Assembly: GCA_021186555.1 (NCBI GenBank) | Contig: JAJKFL010000002.1 | Span: 31,226,001 to 31,290,000 of the forward strand | Origin: Reticulitermes speratus | Taxonomy: Eukaryota; Arthropoda; Insecta; Blattodea; Rhinotermitidae | Reading direction: 5' to 3' | DNA: 64,000 nt | Shown: one piece after another, positions 60,517 to 64,000 of the stretch | Numbering within the stretch: position 1 is the stretch's first letter | Layout of the letters: each line of letters opens with the position of its first letter | The notes under the pieces: generated by a model | Databases searched by the model: none | What the model saw: only the letters and a program-made list of their open reading frames with translations | Told to the model about the DNA's origin: nothing | Position numbers and translations under genes: made by a program

Positions 60517-62322
60517 AAATACGACAGTGAAAACCATTGTCCATAATTATATATCAACATTACATTTTAATGACATTTCAAAAAAATAAAAGACTGTTAA
60601 GTTCATAATAATGGAAAGGGAACAACAACAGTATAACCAGATAAAAACAAGTGATATGAACAACTAAAATATAGTACTGTGCTACAAAAACCTTTCCTAC
60701 ACTCCGAGAGACACGTATGCAAAATCAACTAATCTGCATTTGTATCGTACGCCTAGGGCTCCGTCTCTAATTTTGTTTAATATATATTTACAAATAGAAT
60801 AAATGTATTTAATACATTTGCCCAGTTCACCCGTGATTTTTATATTTTTAAAATGTTAAAGATATAAATCTGTCCAAAAACACTACCACACATTTTAACC
60901 AAGTAACTGTACATAAAATATAATGTTTAATTCAAAATACTGGTAACCAGTTTACATTTACTAGTCCTATTTATCTGCTTATAATTAGTTTTTTATTCAT
61001 TATTATTATTGTTATTATGCCATTGTTGTTAGACATGACTGGTAAGGTCATACTAGGATTTTACTTTAACCCTGTTATTTGTATTAGGAAATGTAATAAG
61101 TTCCATTGTTGGCTTAACTATTAGGAATACATTTTATTAAGTGATGTTGACATATGCTCATAGTAGCATGTACATGTTGTTTGTATGATAAATTCCACAT
61201 CCGACAGGCTATGGAGCCTAGCATGGATTAATGGAATGTATAAGATAGTGAATAAAGTGAATGAATAAAGTACAGTCAAACTCGGTTACAGCGTCATGGA
61301 AGGACCAAATAAATTGTATCGTTATAAATGAGTGTCCCTTTAAGCGAGGTGTATGGTAAAAGTGAAGGAAAAATATTTAAAGACAAAATACATGGCTGCA
61401 GGCATATTACTTAGTGTTAACGCTATGATCTATTTCAAATTTAAATTACAATTAAAATTTAGAAATAATAAAAATTACTCTTCTATAACTAAATTTCCAT
61501 ACAGGTTTACAACAAGATTAATTAACAGCATAAGATTTTCTCCAAAGATCCCTGCCGAAAGGGAAACAATGTGTAAATATCTACATTTAAACAAAAATAA
61601 TATTCTTCAAGAGCAATAAACCATTAAGACAGTAATCAACAACCATATTACAGAACAAGTACGACATCATAACTATTTAAGCTAACAAATTATGTAACGA
61701 CAAAATCATGGATCAAGAAGAGAAATAACACCGACTGAATCATCTATGAGGGACAATGAAACAGACTTCATAACAGGAAATGCAAGGAAGTAATATTCTC
61801 AAAGTTCCAGAAAAAAGTTGAAGTGAATGTCAATGAATCAACAACAGTATAACAAAACGAAGCAGTAGCAGATGTGCAGATCGAGCAGGCAACTGCCTAC
61901 AGATAAAAAATAAATGAAGAGATATGACAGAAGCTTCATGTACCGTGTTTAATTTAAAAATAAAGAATTGGCAACAATGATTATTTCGATACATAACCAG
62001 GAAGTATGCTGACTGTATACCCACACAGCTTCTGGAATAACAGCTACAGATAGTAAAGACGGATCAGTTGATACGAAACCGAGATCGCAATAGACCAACA
62101 GACCTAATCCTTGAAGATAATGCTGCTACAGACGATGATGCAACTGATAACCAATAACTACTCTACAAAAGCCATCTTTCGTTGTAAAATAAAGCAAACA
62201 AGCTAAATAATTAATTTAAAAATGGTGTATAGCCACACAAGAAGTCATTCCATAGTTATGAAATTAAAATACGGCATAGTTTTTGTAAACACGTAAGCAT
62301 CTGAACTGCAAGCTCACAACTA
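60517..62322. other. ABHD2 intron or upstream, one pogo-like end
   Basis: tacagtcaaactcggttacagcg at about 61271 resembles a pogo-type terminus. No matching second end was found. Other open frames (61353-61619, 61830-62024) show no family signature. Confidence 0.35.
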
Positions 62323-63636
62323 CGAGGTCTGTTCAAATAATGTCCGAACTTTTAAAATAGCACGCCAATGCAAAAGCGCATCGCTTTCAGGCAAGTGGCG
62401 CAGTCTAGCTGTGATCTTCGGGAGTTATCTTCCGCAAGCCGCGTCATTCTATCTTGCTTAGTCATTGTGCTGGAGCGGTTTGTTTGACTACGTGCAAAGC
62501 GTCGTCTGCGAATTTTCCTTTATCTCCTCGACCGATTGAAATCTTTGTCCTTTCAACGTGGATTTAAGTTTTTGGAAGAGGAAAAAGTCTGCTGGGGCAA
62601 GGTCAGGAGAGTAGGGAGGCTGAGGAAGGACCGTTGTCTCATGTTTGGCCAGGAAGTCACGAATCAGCAGCGACGCATGAGCTGGTGCATTGTCATGGTG
62701 GAGGATCCATGAATGTTTCTCCATAACTGAGGCCTTTTTCTCCTGATGCTTTCTCTCAGCCGTTTAAGAACGTCCAGGTAGTACCATCTGTTCACAGTTT
62801 GTCCTTGTGGCAGAAACTCATGATGCACAACTCCCTCAACGTCAAAAAAAAAAAGGTCAACATCGCTTTCACATTCGATCTCACTTGACGCGCTTTTTTT
62901 CGGTCTGGGCGACGTTTTCGAGACCCACTGAGAAGATTGTGCTTTTGTTTCCACATCATAACCATAGACCACGTATCATCGCCGGTGATGATGCAATTCA
63001 TGAAGTTTTCGTCTTCATTTGCGCGATCCAAAAGTTCCTGACAAACGGCAACGCGACGCTCTCTTTGATCCTCAGTCAAGAGGCGTGGAACAAACTTTGA
63101 GGCTACCCGATGCATTTCTAATTTTTTAGTTAGAATGGCGTGGCATGACCCTACGGATATGTTGCATTCCTCAGCTATTTCCCGAACCGTCAAACGACGA
63201 TTAGAACGAACAACGGCAACATGAACGGCATCAGTTGACGTTGAGGGTCGCCCCGGACGTGGGTCATCGTCAGTTGGCTACCGACCGTCCTTGAAACGTT
63301 TGAACCATTCATAGCACTGCGTACGGCCCACACACTGATCCCCGTAAACTTGTTTCAACATTTCATGAGTCTCGGTAAACGTTTTCCCAGGCTTAACACA
63401 AAATTTAATGTTTACGCGCTGTTCGTGAAATTCGGGCATGTTTAAATTCGCAGACGACATTTTGCACGTAGTCAAACAAACCGCTCCAGCACAATGACTA
63501 AACAAGATAGAATGACGCGGCTTGCGACAGATAACTCCCGAAGATCACAGCTAGACTGCGCCACTTGCCGGAAAGCGATGCGCTTTTTCATTGGCGCGCT
63601 ATTTTAAAAGTTCGGACATTATTTGAACAGACCTCG
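62323..63636 (-). mobile_element. mariner with 192-bp terminal inverted repeats, inactive
   Basis: TA flanks 62323-63636. The two 192-bp ends (62323-62514, 63445-63636) are near-identical inverted copies, far longer than normal mariner termini. The right end is the original 5' end: on minus ATG 63460-63458 starts MSSANLNMPEFHEQRVNIKF. A TAG at 63280-63278 interrupts after KRFKDGR. The helix-turn-helix LTVREIAEECNISVGSCHAI and the first-Asp block ITGDDTW follow, then a 1-bp deletion. HHDNAPAHASLLIRDFLAKH and SPDLAPADFFLF give D34D. The reading stops at SQTTLCT inside the left repeat, so the true C-terminus has been replaced by the copied 5' end. Confidence 0.9.
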
Positions 63637-63646
63637 TATATTATCT

Positions 63647-63731
63647 GGTGGTGGTGGTGGTATTAGTAGTAGTAGTAGTATTAGTAGTAGTAGTAGTAGT
63701 AGTAGAGCAGCAGCAGCAGCAGCAGCAGCAG
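63647..63731 (+). repeat. Compound trinucleotide microsatellite (GGT, TAG, CAG)
   Basis: GGT repeats at about 63647-63660, TAG repeats at 63664-63705 and CAG repeats at 63706-63731, starting 10 bp after the mariner. Confidence 0.95.
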
Positions 63732-64000
63732 ATGCATTTAGAAGAGTTCAGGCCACAGAAGCGAGTCTCAGTGTTAGGGGGTTATGAATTTTATGGCGAG
63801 GAATCAGAGATGGGCCCATTGTGATAAATTATCTATACAAAAGTAAACAGCATACAACTGGTCAGCATTAAGAAAATAATGTAACCCAATAAACGAAGAG
63901 GGGGAGTTAAAACTTCAAGGAAGTGTTTCCTCACTAACAAACGGACAACGAATGCACCAAGGGGAGTGTATTTACTGGTGTCGTACGATTCACCGAATAA

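Noticed and set aside
61353..61619. 88-codon Lys/Asn-rich open frame
   Set aside because: Composition follows the AT-rich background and no domain is recognisable.

Overview
This is eukaryotic, insect-type genomic DNA. It is AT-rich and intron-rich, and old transposable elements take up much of it. The genes are split by multi-kilobase introns. The repeats include an RTE-type LINE, mariner, pogo/Tigger and hAT relics, Penelope-like sequences and several tRNA-derived SINE families. The mix of repeats and the intron sizes fit a hemimetabolous (polyneopteran-like) insect, but that is inference and no species marker was recognised.

Three host genes are supported. (1) The last two coding exons of an acyltransferase-3 / NRF-6-like membrane protein lie on + (16817-16925 and 18731-18849). 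(2) A NASP-type histone chaperone gene lies on + (22798-24020). It has no intron, an E2F-like site 48 bp upstream of the ATG, and a 1-bp frameshift before its C-terminal nuclear localisation signal. (3) Five coding exons of an ABHD2-type alpha/beta hydrolase lie on - (60103-60270, 49931-50117, 47358-47553, 47075-47229, 41722-41910). They carry the catalytic Ser, Asp and His. The N-terminal exons must lie beyond the right edge, and one exon carries a 1-bp insertion that breaks the frame. NASP and ABHD2 are tail to tail.

Layout: 0-2.3 kb RTE LINE relic (-); 2.3-13.9 kb mostly featureless AT-rich DNA with a pogo-like relic; 13.9-16 kb LINE fragment and a 1.4-kb fold-back element; 16.8-18.9 kb acyltransferase exons; 19.4-22.1 kb SINE, Tigger and Penelope-like relics; 22.7-24.1 kb NASP; 24.1-41.7 kb intergenic repeats; 41.7-60.3 kb ABHD2 with introns full of nested transposons; 60.3-64 kb further intron or upstream sequence with a mariner.

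The most interesting feature is a dispersed set of fold-back (inverted-arm) elements. Three of them carry type I hammerhead-ribozyme-like cores (CUGANGA - stem II - GAAA - short palindromic stem III - UH) on both arms, in opposite orientation: 14587-15963, 44129-44683 and 57316-57707. These three, and a minimal hairpin copy without a ribozyme (43338-43440), are flanked by 12-13 bp direct repeats. Each has a one-sided 32-35 nt tail containing a CACCGTGCATT-like motif. Hammerhead ribozymes are known in Penelope-like element terminal repeats, and a Penelope-like RT relic with its own hammerhead lies at 20.9-22.1 kb. The palindromic, tailed, target-site-duplicated architecture looks like a distinct non-autonomous retroelement family. 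Two of the mariners also have unusually long terminal inverted duplications.
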